Assembly (NCBI GenBank): GCA_016716335.1
Contig: JADJWN010000005.1
Coordinates: 212,788 to 276,787 of the forward strand
DNA from: Saprospiraceae bacterium
GTDB lineage: Bacteria > Bacteroidota > Bacteroidia > Chitinophagales > Saprospiraceae
Direction of reading: 5' to 3'
Length of the DNA: 64,000 nt
The first letter of the stretch is position 1. Each line of letters opens with the position of its first letter. The notes beneath the pieces were generated by a model. That model made no database searches. It saw only the letters and a list, made by a program, of their open reading frames with translations, and had not been told where the DNA came from. Positions 40,484-49,558 of the stretch are shown one piece after another. Made by a program: the position numbers and the translations under genes.

Positions 40484-40486
40484 TGA
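39860..40486 (+). CDS. Uma2-family putative endonuclease, copy B
   Basis: The 208-residue protein belongs to Uma2/DUF820, a PD-(D/E)XK nuclease-fold family that is common in multiple copies in Cyanobacteria and some Bacteroidota. The catalytic-fold region shows QPDICVV (Asp) and DWIVEILSPHTRKKD (Glu, Lys). Transcribed divergently from the zincin operon. Biological role of the family is not established; a link with mobile or accessory DNA is usually assumed. Confidence 0.85.
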   Translation: MKNEVTTFESENIVQEPDFNYPGEYTYADYLQFKMDDMVEVIRGKLFRMSPAPRTDHQKISQKIEHVIYHHLKNKACHMFHAPVDVILPVQNKKRSTATTVVQPDICVVCNPDYIEDAGIFGPPDWIVEILSPHTRKKDLQLKYEVYQEAGVKEYWIVMPFEKLVEVFVLDADGLYRRIQTYTEEDSLSPHTLPDLIIDLQEVFEGIK

Positions 40487-40704
40487 GTAAAACTTTATAA
40501 AAATTGAGATTTTCAAGGCCGACCAGGCAAAATACAATATGGATTGTTCCGTCAATGTATCCGTGAAATTTAATGGGTCGGAGTAAATTGTATTTTTATA
40601 ATATTCTGAAATGATGAATAGGGACAATTATCCTCCTTATAATGAACTTTGAAACGGGAAACACCGGAAACTCCATTTTATTAGAAAAACACAAAGATGG
40701 TCCT

Positions 40705-41943
40705 TTACCTTTCCACCCTGAATGCCTCTATGGGAATATCTGTTTTTTCATTCATTATGATCTGCCTTATCAGATGCCCGGTGGCTGCCGCCAGGGATAC
40801 ACCCAGCATCGCATGTCCGCCTGCCACACTTACATTGCTCCACTGTGAGGGTCTTCCGATATAGGGTAATCCATCCGGAGATACCGGCCGCAGACCGGTC
40901 CATACCATTTCAGGTGCAGGTACTTCCAGATGAAGATCTGGGTAAAAAGTATTGGCCGCCCTGACTATGGGTTTGACCCGATGCATTTTTATATCATGAT
41001 TGATACCGGAGAGTTCCATGGTGCCACCGATTCTGAGATCTCTGCCCAATGGAGTCATGGCCGCTCTGTCTTCCACAAGAATGGCAGGGTGATGAATATT
41101 GCGCACCACATTGACATAGGTAGTGCTGTATCCTTTGCCGGATTGGAGTAGTACAGAAACTCCCAACATAGATAATACATCAGGAAGCCATGCACCGGCT
41201 GCAACCACAAACTCATCCGCTTTTATTTTTTCTTTGTCTGTGATAAGAGCTGTAATCCTGCCATCCTTCTTTTCAAAGCCTTTTATTTCGGTCTGAAATT
41301 GGATATCTGTACCTTGCTGTTGAAGGTAACTGTACAGTCTTTCCATCATTCTGACAGGGTGCACATGGCAATCTATCGGAAAAAATACCCCACCTTTCAC
41401 ATTCACCTTCACTTCGGGTTCCATGGCCTGTATTTCTGAGCTACTCAATACAGGGGCATCTAATCCGAATGATGCTGCGTCACGGGCCAATTCCTTTTCA
41501 TGGATAAATCCTTCTTCTGTCCTGCACAGCATAAAGCAGCCATCCTGCTTCAATTCAAATCCTCCTCCCAGGTTATTGTCCATATCTATCATAAGGCTCC
41601 TGCTCAGTTGAAGGATATTATTCAGATGTGGAGCATTATGTTTGACGGTTTTTTCGGTGGCGTTTCTGTAAAATTTCCAGCCCCAACGCATCAGATCTAA
41701 GCTCAGCCTGGGCTTAATGTAAAAAGGTGAGGTGCTGCTCAGCATCCACTTCAGACCCTGAGCTACGATACCCGGCGAAGCAAGAGGGATAAAATGACTG
41801 GGAGATATATAGCCTGCATTGCCAAAAGAGCAGTTGTTGGTGCCGTTACCCCTATCCACGACAATCACTTCAAATCCTGCTTTTTTCAGGTAATAAGCAC
41901 AGGATAAACCTATCACACCGCCTCCGGCAATACAAATTTTCAC
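40705..41943 (-). CDS. FAD-dependent oxidoreductase (DadA-like)
   Basis: The 412-residue protein begins with a dinucleotide-binding fold (CIAGGGVIGLSCAYYLKKAG, then a VVDRG acidic strand end) and has the DAO-family C-terminal part with GTMELSG, WTGLRPVSPDGLPYIGRP and GGHAMLGVSLA. This is the pattern of D-amino-acid dehydrogenases and related amine oxidases. No signal peptide. The neighbours do not indicate a substrate, so the exact reaction is left open. Confidence 0.88.
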   Translation of the reverse strand: MKICIAGGGVIGLSCAYYLKKAGFEVIVVDRGNGTNNCSFGNAGYISPSHFIPLASPGIVAQGLKWMLSSTSPFYIKPRLSLDLMRWGWKFYRNATEKTVKHNAPHLNNILQLSRSLMIDMDNNLGGGFELKQDGCFMLCRTEEGFIHEKELARDAASFGLDAPVLSSSEIQAMEPEVKVNVKGGVFFPIDCHVHPVRMMERLYSYLQQQGTDIQFQTEIKGFEKKDGRITALITDKEKIKADEFVVAAGAWLPDVLSMLGVSVLLQSGKGYSTTYVNVVRNIHHPAILVEDRAAMTPLGRDLRIGGTMELSGINHDIKMHRVKPIVRAANTFYPDLHLEVPAPEMVWTGLRPVSPDGLPYIGRPSQWSNVSVAGGHAMLGVSLAAATGHLIRQIIMNEKTDIPIEAFRVER

Positions 41944-42140
41944 AATTCTCTATTTCAGGCAAAAATAACAACCCTGAATGATTAAGTCTTCCAGATTACA
42001 TAAATTTCTGAATTCGGGATTATTATGATTAAACTACAGCAAAATAATTCGACTTTTAAAGTTTTGTATTAAAAATAACTTTAATTTTGTGAAAAGTATT
42101 TTATATAGTTGTATATTTTATCAAATTAAATTATTAAGAT

Positions 42141-43764
42141 ATGAATACGTTGCACACAGGCTTTTATTCAAAAATAATGATTGTGTTTACAATATGTTTT
42201 GTTCTTTCAGGTAAAGCCAATGGACAGAATGTCGGTATAGGGACCAATAGTCCCACGCAAAAACTGGAAGTGAATGGTAAAATAAAATTGAGTGATGATT
42301 CGGTTATGCCTGCAGCAGGTACTATAAGGTGGGATGATTCCAAAGAAGATTTTGAGGGATTTGACGGGAATGAGTGGAGAAGTCTGACAAAGCAAAACAA
42401 TAGCTATAATAGTAATTGCTGTGAAAAATCAGGTTTGGGTACTATAGATTACGTAGCTCAGGCCACATGCGACGATGGATCCCAAGGGGAGCTGTTTGGA
42501 TTCAGTGTGGACATATCAGACAATTATGCAGTGATCGGAAAACCATTCGAGTCAGCTGACGGTATGGTAAACAAAGGTTCTGTCTATATCTTCAAGCGAT
42601 TCGGCGAAAGGTGGAAGTCTATACATAAATTAACTGCGCCTGATGCTTCGGGCGGGGATTTATTTGGGTACTCCGTAAAGATAAAAATTTTTGAAGATCT
42701 GAATACGATCTATATTACTGTCGGGGCTCGGCAAGCAAATATCAGGAAATGCAGGACAAGGCGCATTTTATGTCATTCCCTGGATATTTGATACAACTCC
42801 TCCTTCGGGAATACTATTGACTGATCCTTCCGGTCAGGCAAATGATTCCATGGGGTATTCTGTGTCAAGAGCTTTCAGATGCCTGAATCATGTTAAAATT
42901 GCTGCCGGGGTACCTTATGCAGGTGTAGGAGGATTATCAGCAGTTGGAAAAGTGTGCATATTTAGTTCAGGAAATAGTTTCTCTTCAATTCATAGCACAA
43001 TATTACCATTTGACGGAAATTCAGGTGATAAATTTGGAAAGTCGTTAGATGCAGACTCCTGTCATCTCGTAGTAGGTGCTCCCAATGCAGATAAGGATGT
43101 CTCACATCTGGATGCAGGAGCAGTTTATATTTATAAAGATATTACCAATGATATGGGTACAACATGGACAGATGTTGCCAGAATTGCTGTTGATGAGCCT
43201 GGGGTAACTGATAATTTTTTCGGTAATAGTATCTCAATTACCTATAATTGTAATGGCAGCGGAGTCTGTGCCATCATTGGTGCGCCAAATTATGATTATA
43301 CCAACTCTGACGATAATCATGGCCGTACCTTTATTTACAGAACTACTCCCGGTAATAATGACTGGGTAAAAGCTGCTGAATTGGCAGTAGGAGACGAAGG
43401 AGTTACAGAAGATAAATGGAATAAACCGCCACCCAAAAAAATGGGCTACAGTGTGAGTATCCATAATAGCATCGCGTTTGTAGGCAGTCCTGATACGGAA
43501 TACTATCACAATTGTAATTCAGAAGCAATTGAAAAGGTAGGGCGTGCATATTTATTTTTTTTTGCCGACGGGATATGGCATCACCTTTCCACTGTCACTG
43601 ATTATCCCACTAGCGGACATCTTTCGGGATCTCAGGGCGGAATGGCCGTAGCATTATATAACAGACGTTGCATTATGGGCGTACCATATGCTGATCCTAA
43701 CAGAACTACCAATCAGGGTAAAGTCATAATAAGCAAAGCAGACGCCCAAAGAGCGTTGGATTAA
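42141..43764 (+). CDS. Secreted FG-GAP/beta-propeller protein, frameshifted
   Basis: Signal peptide (residues 1-28, ending KANGQ), then the NVGIGTNSPTQKLEVNGKI motif common at the start of Bacteroidota surface and tail-fibre-like proteins, then integrin-like FG-GAP repeats (GELFGFSVDISDNYAVIGKP, GDKFGKSLDADSCHLVVGAP, FGNSISITYN). The first frame ends after ITVG; the next continues LGKQISGNAGQGAFYVIPW. The G4 run at 42723-42726 has one G too many. About 540 residues; no sorting domain at the C-terminus is seen. Confidence 0.82.
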
Positions 43765-43773
43765 TAATGATGC

Positions 43774-44384
43774 TTATCTCATTTTGGGTCTGCGTCTCTT
43801 ACCGCCGGGCTTGAGCATTTGCCCGGGTTTCATACCCATACTCTGCGCTACTTTCAGCTGTCCTCTTTGGGCTATGGCGGTTTCAAACTGTTTGAATTGC
43901 TCTTTGATGGCAGATTCCGTGACTTTCAGACCTTTGGCCTGATAGAAATAATTCTTGGCTCCGTTCCAGTTGCCTTTGTTGGCCTGTATGCCTGCCATCT
44001 GTAGCAGCACCATGGCTTTTTCATTGTCAGATGGTAGTTTGAGTGCCAGTGCCTGATTAAAAAATGACTCCGCCACAGCATTTTCTTTTTGTTGGCTGCC
44101 AGTGATCCTTTCAGGATGTAGTAAAATGCCCGATTGGTCACATATAATAATTTAGGGAAAAATGTCAGATCCAGCCTCTTTTCGGCGGCTTCAAAATCCA
44201 TTTTCTGCAAGAACTCTGAGGCGGATTGTACCGTACCCAGCAGGAGGTAAGAGATCAGCAGCAATATACCGATGAGTATCAGTATCCAGGTATATCCGAA
44301 CCCCAGAAAAAAGGACATTACTATGCCTCCAGGCAGAAATACAGCTATCAGCGCAAATTTCAGATATATATTTATTGTAAACAT
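43774..44384 (-). CDS. Membrane-anchored TPR-type protein, frameshifted
   Basis: About 203 residues. Two hydrophobic helices at the N-terminus (residues 8-27 and 32-52), then helical repeats (ASEFLQKMDFEAAEKRLDL, AESFFNQALALKLPSDNEKA, LQMAGIQANKGNWNGAKNYF) of TPR type, ending in a basic tail GGKRRRPKM. The frame breaks at 44086-44090, where five T (A5 on the coding strand) stand for a probable six; correction gives LAANKKENAVAESFF. The gene ends 9 nt from the convergent FG-GAP gene. Role unknown. Confidence 0.75.
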
Positions 44385-44541
44385 TGTTTGGTGTTTTATT
44401 GAGCCGTCAAAAATACAGCCTTTTTACTCACTGACCCCTTATCGGGGTTTAATTTCTGCAAAGATTTTACCATTCTGATTTGCATTCAGTTCAAGGTGCT
44501 CCCATCCATGGTTTATCATTACAGCTGTATAGAGTAATATT

Positions 44542-44762
44542 TAACGCGAGTTCGGGATTTAATATATTGATAATAAATGAATTAGGATAAAATGTCTGAT
44601 AAATCATTAGAATATTCGACCCAGTATGGGTCAAATATTATTGGCCATGGGCTTCAGCCCATGGTAAAATAAGAAAAAAATCCGCAGTTTTGGCGGGATT
44701 TTTGCTTTAAAATGCAAAAATCGTGACAAAACCATTCAATTGAAAATCCCGAATTCGCGTTA
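44542..44762. mobile_element. MITE-like 221-bp inverted-repeat element
   Basis: Ends are TAACGCGAGTTCGGGATTT and, reversed, TAACGCGAATTCGGGATTT: 19-bp inverted repeats with one mismatch, beginning and ending in TA. Inside are two more hairpins: CCATGGGC-TTCA-GCCCATGG (about 44645-44665) and an AAAAATCC/GGGATTTTT stem. No ORF. This fits a non-autonomous miniature element, possibly with TA target duplication, or a large structured intergenic repeat. Confidence 0.55.
44676..44707. terminator. Hairpin with T-run inside the MITE-like element
   Basis: AAAAATCC-GC and GC-GGGATTTTT pair with one bulged base around AGTTTTG, giving a stem with A- and T-runs at both sides, able to terminate transcription in both directions. 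It would protect the convergently arranged neighbours. Confidence 0.45.
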
Positions 44763-44777
44763 TTTACAACCGCAGTA

Positions 44778-45452
44778 TTACTTATACAATACAGAGGCTT
44801 GACTCACCAGCATGACATTATTTCTTATTCTTATAAATGCAGCATCTATGAACACTGCCTTAAACTTCTCATGGTAAAATTGATCTGCCAGCTGCCTGTC
44901 TGCTTCTGTCTTATATAGCATATTCAGCATCACAAATCCCGCTGACGTGAGATGTGCTTTGAGGAGTTTCAGATATTCTGTGTTGAGAAAATGTTCGGGA
45001 ATCTTATCATCCACGAAAATATCTGAAGCAATCAGATCAAATTTATGATCATTCCAGTGAAGGTATATCGCAGCATCCGACTCTACAAGCTCTATTCTGG
45101 ATTGCAGATCAGGCAATACATACCGGGAAGCAAGACGGATTACCTCGGGATCAATCTCCACCCCTGTATAGTATGCCCTGACAGAAAATTTCTTTTCCAG
45201 CATAAATGGAATACTTCCCAATCCAAAACCCAGCAGCAGAATTTCGGCGTTATTCAATATCTTTAATGGTATTTTTTTAAAACTTTCACTGTAATTGTCG
45301 TAAAGATCCCCGAAGGAGTAAATGGCATTATCGGTACACAACTGATATCTGCCTTTGGACAGGAGCACATGCAGGTGCCCGTTGAAATCAGATTGGGCTG
45401 ATTCAATGTGAAGATCGGTAATGTAACTTAAAAGCCGGGTGATTAACTTCAT
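44778..45452 (-). CDS. Spermidine-synthase-like SAM-dependent methyltransferase
   Basis: The 224-residue protein has a Rossmann SAM-binding core: motif I ILLLGFGLGSIPF, acidic end of strand 2 GVEIDPEVI, motif VESDAAIYL and catalytic-side FDLIASDIFVDDKIPE. This set is closest to the polyamine-synthase-like class in Bacteroidota. The substrate cannot be told from sequence. Confidence 0.8.
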   Translation of the reverse strand: MKLITRLLSYITDLHIESAQSDFNGHLHVLLSKGRYQLCTDNAIYSFGDLYDNYSESFKKIPLKILNNAEILLLGFGLGSIPFMLEKKFSVRAYYTGVEIDPEVIRLASRYVLPDLQSRIELVESDAAIYLHWNDHKFDLIASDIFVDDKIPEHFLNTEYLKLLKAHLTSAGFVMLNMLYKTEADRQLADQFYHEKFKAVFIDAAFIRIRNNVMLVSQASVLYK

Positions 45453-45651
45453 TGACTTTATGTGGATTTATTCTGCAATAGAGGAAGAGCAATGACCATT
45501 CAGATTTCATTTTTATGCAATGATAAAATTTTAATCGCATTTTCACCCTGTTTTGATAGATTGTGTTATATTTATATGGTTGAAATTTCAATCCTCCCCC
45601 ACATATAAGGATGCGGAGCTTCAACTGAATTTCTGAGTTAAACGTCTTACC

Positions 45652-47841
45652 ATGAACCTGAGCAAGAATCTACGCCTCACTTTGTTTTTACTGTTGATTT
45701 CATCAGTTGTAAATGTGTACGCATCTGATTGTAAATCTGCTGAATCAGCTTACAAAACGGAAAACACAAATTTCACGGCTAAAAATGATATTTCTGTGAA
45801 TCTCCAACTCGGATGTCATGGTGGCCCTGCTAATATTATATTGTTTCCATCAGTATATATTAAAACATTAAAAGCATGCAACGGGAGCACTCAGCATGAA
45901 ATTGAATTAAGATTTGATATGGAGTCAAATGGTGTGACAGAATATATAGCTTCAACAAATTTTCCGGAAAGCTGGGTAGGGTTTTGGCATTTTGACACAA
46001 CGGATGGGGTATATAAAACAACTATTAAAAAAAGCCTGATAAAACAGGCAAGCCGGCTTGAACTGCCTGAAATTCATTATAATTCAGGTGAATATTATCA
46101 TACCTGCAGTTGGAAGCTTTCCAATCCATGTAATGAAAATGTACAGGGCCATAATGCTATTATTGGTAAGGATAAAAAGCCGCCAATACCCATTGTTGCG
46201 CCGGAAGTTTACAATTTTGGAGAATTGGATAAGAATGGAGTCAGGAGATTTTTATTCAATGCCAGAGACTTGAATCTTAAATCTTATGACGATTGTACCG
46301 AGGAAGAAAATCTTTTATTTACATTTGATTATGTAAAGCCTCAGATTGAAAGTAAGTGGGTCTTTGGTCAGGAAATCAATAAAGACATACCGCACTATTT
46401 TGATAAATCCGGAGGATTGCTGAAGTATCCGGCTGATACCACCAAGAAGCTTCAGAATAATATTGTAAATCTGTACAAAGAAGGTAAAGAACTCACTAAA
46501 GGTAACGGGCCTATACAATTGTGGTGGCCACAAGACAAAAGTTCCTCTAAATATTATAATCCGCCAAGTGGTGCAACTGACAGTGGTGAAATAATGGATA
46601 TTATGACGTCAGTATGGGACGAAAACTTTAATGGGGATTATTCATGGACAAAATTTAGATTATTCATTTTTTGCTGTTTACCAAAATATATAACAGGTAG
46701 AACCACAGATCTTTTTGGAAAAGCTGTTTCTAATGTAGAGGTGGGTTATTATGATATCAATTATAAATATTCATTTTATTTTCCTTCAGACGGGCAGGGA
46801 AGCTATTCCTTGTCATTACACTGCAGTAAATATATTTTAGATGCAAAATACTCACCCTCAAGGAAATCCGGAATAACTTTAGATGATTACCTTACACTGA
46901 AAGACCACCTGAATGGTGTAAAACCATTTCCCAATCCATATTACTATATTGCTGCAGATATCAACCGGGACAGAGAAGTAAATTATACAGACCTGACCCT
47001 GATGAAAAAGATATTGCAATCTAAAAATGAGAATACACCGGCTGAATTTATCACTATTCCATTCACTGATGCACTCAAAATCTCCAACTGGCATGAATAC
47101 AGATTGGACACATTAGTTAATTCCGATTATGTTCACGGTAAGACATTTAATTTTATAACCATAGAGCTGGGTAAACTTGTACCCAGGGCAAATGAGTGTT
47201 ACACTTCATCATTAAACAGTGATATCTATACTACTGTAAATGCTGGTGAAGTATTCAGCATACTTTTGACTGATATAACACAAAAGCAGTTGAATCAATA
47301 TAGCAGTTTGTTCTACACTGAGCAACTTGAAATATTGAAAATTCAGAATGAAACCCTATTTACAGATTTAAGAAATGAAGAGGATAAAAATGGTGTGGTA
47401 AAGATACACTGGCTTAATCGGGACAACTTTTCACAACCAAAAGTTTTTCAATGTAAAGTTTACCTTAAGGCCTTGGCTGGCGGGAAGCTAAGTGATTTTT
47501 TAATTTTTGAAAATACTCCGGACAATGGGCATTGTCCTGTTGAAAAAAGGCTTCAGATAAGAAGAGAAAGTAATCTTAAAGACCGGGGAGCTCTTTCTGT
47601 GGAAAGCAACGGTTGGGATAATACGGTGACTGTAAAATATAACGCTGATGCGAGCAGTCAGGCCCAATTGATTTTTTATGACCTGACAGGCAATCAGATA
47701 TACCGGCTCAATGAATGGCAACTTACAGAAGGTATCAATGAAATTTCAGTACCACTACCTTCTTTACAAACTGGTATATTTTTCACACAGCTATATTCCG
47801 GAAAAGAAAAGAAAATGGTAAAGTGGATGTATCTGAAATAA
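45652..47841 (+). CDS. T9SS-secreted protein with dockerin-like domain
   Basis: The 729-residue protein has a signal peptide (residues 1-25), unrecognised beta-rich N-terminal regions, a carboxypeptidase-regulatory-like module near 345-400 (GRTTDLFGKAVSNVEVGYYD), then a dockerin-like Ca-binding repeat (ITLDDYLTLKDHLNG and AADINRDREVNYTDLTLMKK), and a C-terminal T9SS type-A sorting domain (AQLIFYDLTGNQIY, PSLQTGIFFTQLYSGKEKKM). It is exported to the surface. Function unknown. No close neighbour on the same strand. Confidence 0.82.
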   Translation: MNLSKNLRLTLFLLLISSVVNVYASDCKSAESAYKTENTNFTAKNDISVNLQLGCHGGPANIILFPSVYIKTLKACNGSTQHEIELRFDMESNGVTEYIASTNFPESWVGFWHFDTTDGVYKTTIKKSLIKQASRLELPEIHYNSGEYYHTCSWKLSNPCNENVQGHNAIIGKDKKPPIPIVAPEVYNFGELDKNGVRRFLFNARDLNLKSYDDCTEEENLLFTFDYVKPQIESKWVFGQEINKDIPHYFDKSGGLLKYPADTTKKLQNNIVNLYKEGKELTKGNGPIQLWWPQDKSSSKYYNPPSGATDSGEIMDIMTSVWDENFNGDYSWTKFRLFIFCCLPKYITGRTTDLFGKAVSNVEVGYYDINYKYSFYFPSDGQGSYSLSLHCSKYILDAKYSPSRKSGITLDDYLTLKDHLNGVKPFPNPYYYIAADINRDREVNYTDLTLMKKILQSKNENTPAEFITIPFTDALKISNWHEYRLDTLVNSDYVHGKTFNFITIELGKLVPRANECYTSSLNSDIYTTVNAGEVFSILLTDITQKQLNQYSSLFYTEQLEILKIQNETLFTDLRNEEDKNGVVKIHWLNRDNFSQPKVFQCKVYLKALAGGKLSDFLIFENTPDNGHCPVEKRLQIRRESNLKDRGALSVESNGWDNTVTVKYNADASSQAQLIFYDLTGNQIYRLNEWQLTEGINEISVPLPSLQTGIFFTQLYSGKEKKMVKWMYLK

Positions 47842-47890
47842 ATGGATTCTGAATGACTTGATGTTCATCTGGTTTTTAACAGATCAGGTT

Positions 47891-49078
47891 TTAAATCAGG
47901 CTGTCTAAAACAGAAATCAAGATCTGCACCCCTTCATGAATTCCTTCTTTTTCAATAATCAGTGGTGGCGCAATCCTGAAAGAATTATCATTAAACAGAA
48001 AATAGTCAATTAATACTCCTCTGCGGATAGCGCCGTCTATCAGTGGCATCAGTAGTTTTTTGTCTGTAAGTTCTACTGCCATTAGTAATCCGGAAGAACG
48101 CACTTCTCTGATAAGCGGATGCACTAATAGCTCCCTGAACAGTTGCTCTTTATAACTTACTTTGCATACAATGTCTTCGGTAGTGATTACCTGCAGCATA
48201 GCCAAAGCAGCCGCTGTGCATACCGGATGGCCACCAAAAGTGGTGATATGGCCGAGCATAGGATTTTGGGTAAAAGCCTGCATCACTTCCCTTTTTGCCA
48301 CAAAAGCACCTATGGGCATACCTCCTCCCATGGCTTTGGCAAGCAGAAGTATGTCAGGCACTATCCCGTACTTCTGATGTGCAAATAAATAACCGGTCCT
48401 GCCGAAACCTGTCTGAATCTCATCCAGAATCATCAAGGTGCCGGTTTCGTCACATCGTTTTCTTGCTGCTTTGAGAAAGTCATCTGTCGGAACAATCACA
48501 CCAGCTTCTGCCTGTACTGGTTCGAGTATGATGCAGGCTGTTTTATTTGTAATGTATTTGAGGTCTTCTTTTTGATTGAATCTTATATGTTTTACTCCCG
48601 GCACCCCGGGTACATAAGCCATAGTAAAATCTGTGTCGCTCCTCAGGCTCTCTGCACCCATAGTGCTGCCGTGGTAGGCATTACTGCAGCTGATGATTTC
48701 ATACCTTCCGGTGAATCGTCGGGCCAGCTTGATGGCTCCCTCCACCGCCTCACTGCCGGAGTTGACAAAGTAGGTACAGTCCAGCCCATTATTCAATACC
48801 TGGGCCAGCCTTACGGCAAATTGCACCTGGGGAGCCTGGATATGCTCTCCATACACCATGGTATGCATGTATTTTTCTGCCTGTGATTTTACAGCCTGTA
48901 CAATAGCAGGATGCCCATGACCAAGCGAACTCACACTGATACCGGAATCAAAATCCAGATATCGCTTACCATCTGTGTCATATATATACACCCCTTCTGC
49001 ATGACTCACCTCTATGCCGAAGGGGAAGGGTCCGGTCTGGGCTACGTGATTAAGAAACAATCTTCTTTGTAAAGTCAT
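47891..49078 (-). CDS. Class-III PLP aminotransferase (ornithine/acetylornithine type)
   Basis: About 395 residues. PLP-fold features: YFVNSGSEAVEGAIKLARR, NAYHGSTMGAESL, EPVQAEAGVIVP, LMILDEIQTGFGRTG and the Schiff-base lysine in LLAKAMGGGMPIGAF. The start is at 49078 (MTLQRRLFLNH); the nine upstream codons have no homology. A TATCTTTG -7 element lies at 49103-49110 on the minus strand. Members act on ornithine, acetylornithine or 4-aminobutyrate; no arg or gab genes are nearby, so the substrate is open. Confidence 0.9.
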   Translation of the reverse strand: MTLQRRLFLNHVAQTGPFPFGIEVSHAEGVYIYDTDGKRYLDFDSGISVSSLGHGHPAIVQAVKSQAEKYMHTMVYGEHIQAPQVQFAVRLAQVLNNGLDCTYFVNSGSEAVEGAIKLARRFTGRYEIISCSNAYHGSTMGAESLRSDTDFTMAYVPGVPGVKHIRFNQKEDLKYITNKTACIILEPVQAEAGVIVPTDDFLKAARKRCDETGTLMILDEIQTGFGRTGYLFAHQKYGIVPDILLLAKAMGGGMPIGAFVAKREVMQAFTQNPMLGHITTFGGHPVCTAAALAMLQVITTEDIVCKVSYKEQLFRELLVHPLIREVRSSGLLMAVELTDKKLLMPLIDGAIRRGVLIDYFLFNDNSFRIAPPLIIEKEGIHEGVQILISVLDSLI

Positions 49079-49297
49079 GAAACAAAATACTGAATTTGTG
49101 CTCAAAGATAGGTTTTAAGCACCATGCAGACCACAATTTGTTCAGTGCAGCATTCGGTAACCGAAAATTATTCAACAATGAACCTCAAAATTTGCTTGAA
49201 AATGAATATTATATATTAAAATATACTAAAACACGAATAAAATCTATAATTTAACGATTATTAACGAATAAATTATGACGTAATCAGCTTGTGGCTA

Positions 49298-49305
49298 TAT
49301 ATTTG
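49298..49305 (+). promoter_or_regulatory. Promoter -7 element for the tRNA-like unit
   Basis: TATATTTG matches TAnnTTTG and lies about 48 nt before the first tRNA-like RNA. No good -33 TTG at 19-21 nt. Its presence in a region with no downstream ORF for 690 nt supports a dedicated non-coding transcript. Confidence 0.45.
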
Positions 49306-49352
49306 CATCATCAAACGTGATCAAAAAACTGATTGAAACGTGGATAATCATA

Positions 49353-49504
49353 CTGTGGGGTGTTGAAATTGGCAGACATGCCCTCCTGTCTCCGGGGGTG
49401 GGGGAGCTCACGACAAAGTGTGTATAACCGGATTGACGACCCGTTCTCAATCCTGCTATGCACAGCTAAGTGCCCCGTGGAGGTTCGAATCCTCCTCCCA
49501 CAGC
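49353..49504 (+). tRNA. tRNA-like RNA 1 with giant variable arm
   Basis: CTGTGGGG (49353-49360) pairs with TCCCACAG (49496-49503) as an acceptor stem of 7-8 bp. A D-arm with GAAATTGGCAGA (G18G19, A14 and A21 equivalents) is followed by an anticodon arm CCCTC/GGGGG. The T-arm is perfect: GGAGG-TTCGAAT-CCTCC. Between anticodon stem and T-arm lie about 75 nt instead of the 4-24 normal for tRNAs: GGGG/CCCC base, CAC/GTG, conserved internal segments GACAAA and GCTAAGTG, and a hairpin TGTGTATA/TATGCACA topped by GGATTG/CAATCC. The loop CTGTCTCC has one base more than copy 2. No CCA is encoded. Body resembles tRNA-Leu/Ser class II. Confidence 0.6.
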
Positions 49505-49558
49505 TGTTTGCAGATGCCGGTGTCAAAGGTGATGCCGGGATATTTATTAACCATCATA

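Larger units (their letters stand above)
44385..44777. other. Intergenic region holding a MITE-like element
   Basis: The 393-nt region lies between the TPR gene start and the end of the methyltransferase gene. Its right half is the inverted-repeat element listed separately; the left part shows no feature beyond the presumable TPR-gene promoter. Confidence 0.5.

Noticed and set aside
49381..49480. Group I intron in a tRNA gene
   Set aside because: The insert is only about 75 nt, far below group I size, has none of the P/Q/R/S core elements that I could find, and lies after the anticodon stem rather than in the anticodon loop.
49353..49503. tRNA-Sec, because an 8+5-bp acceptor/T-stem is possible
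   Set aside because: No TCA anticodon, the D-stem is short, and the variable-arm insert does not fit tRNA-Sec. No selA/selB genes are in the window.
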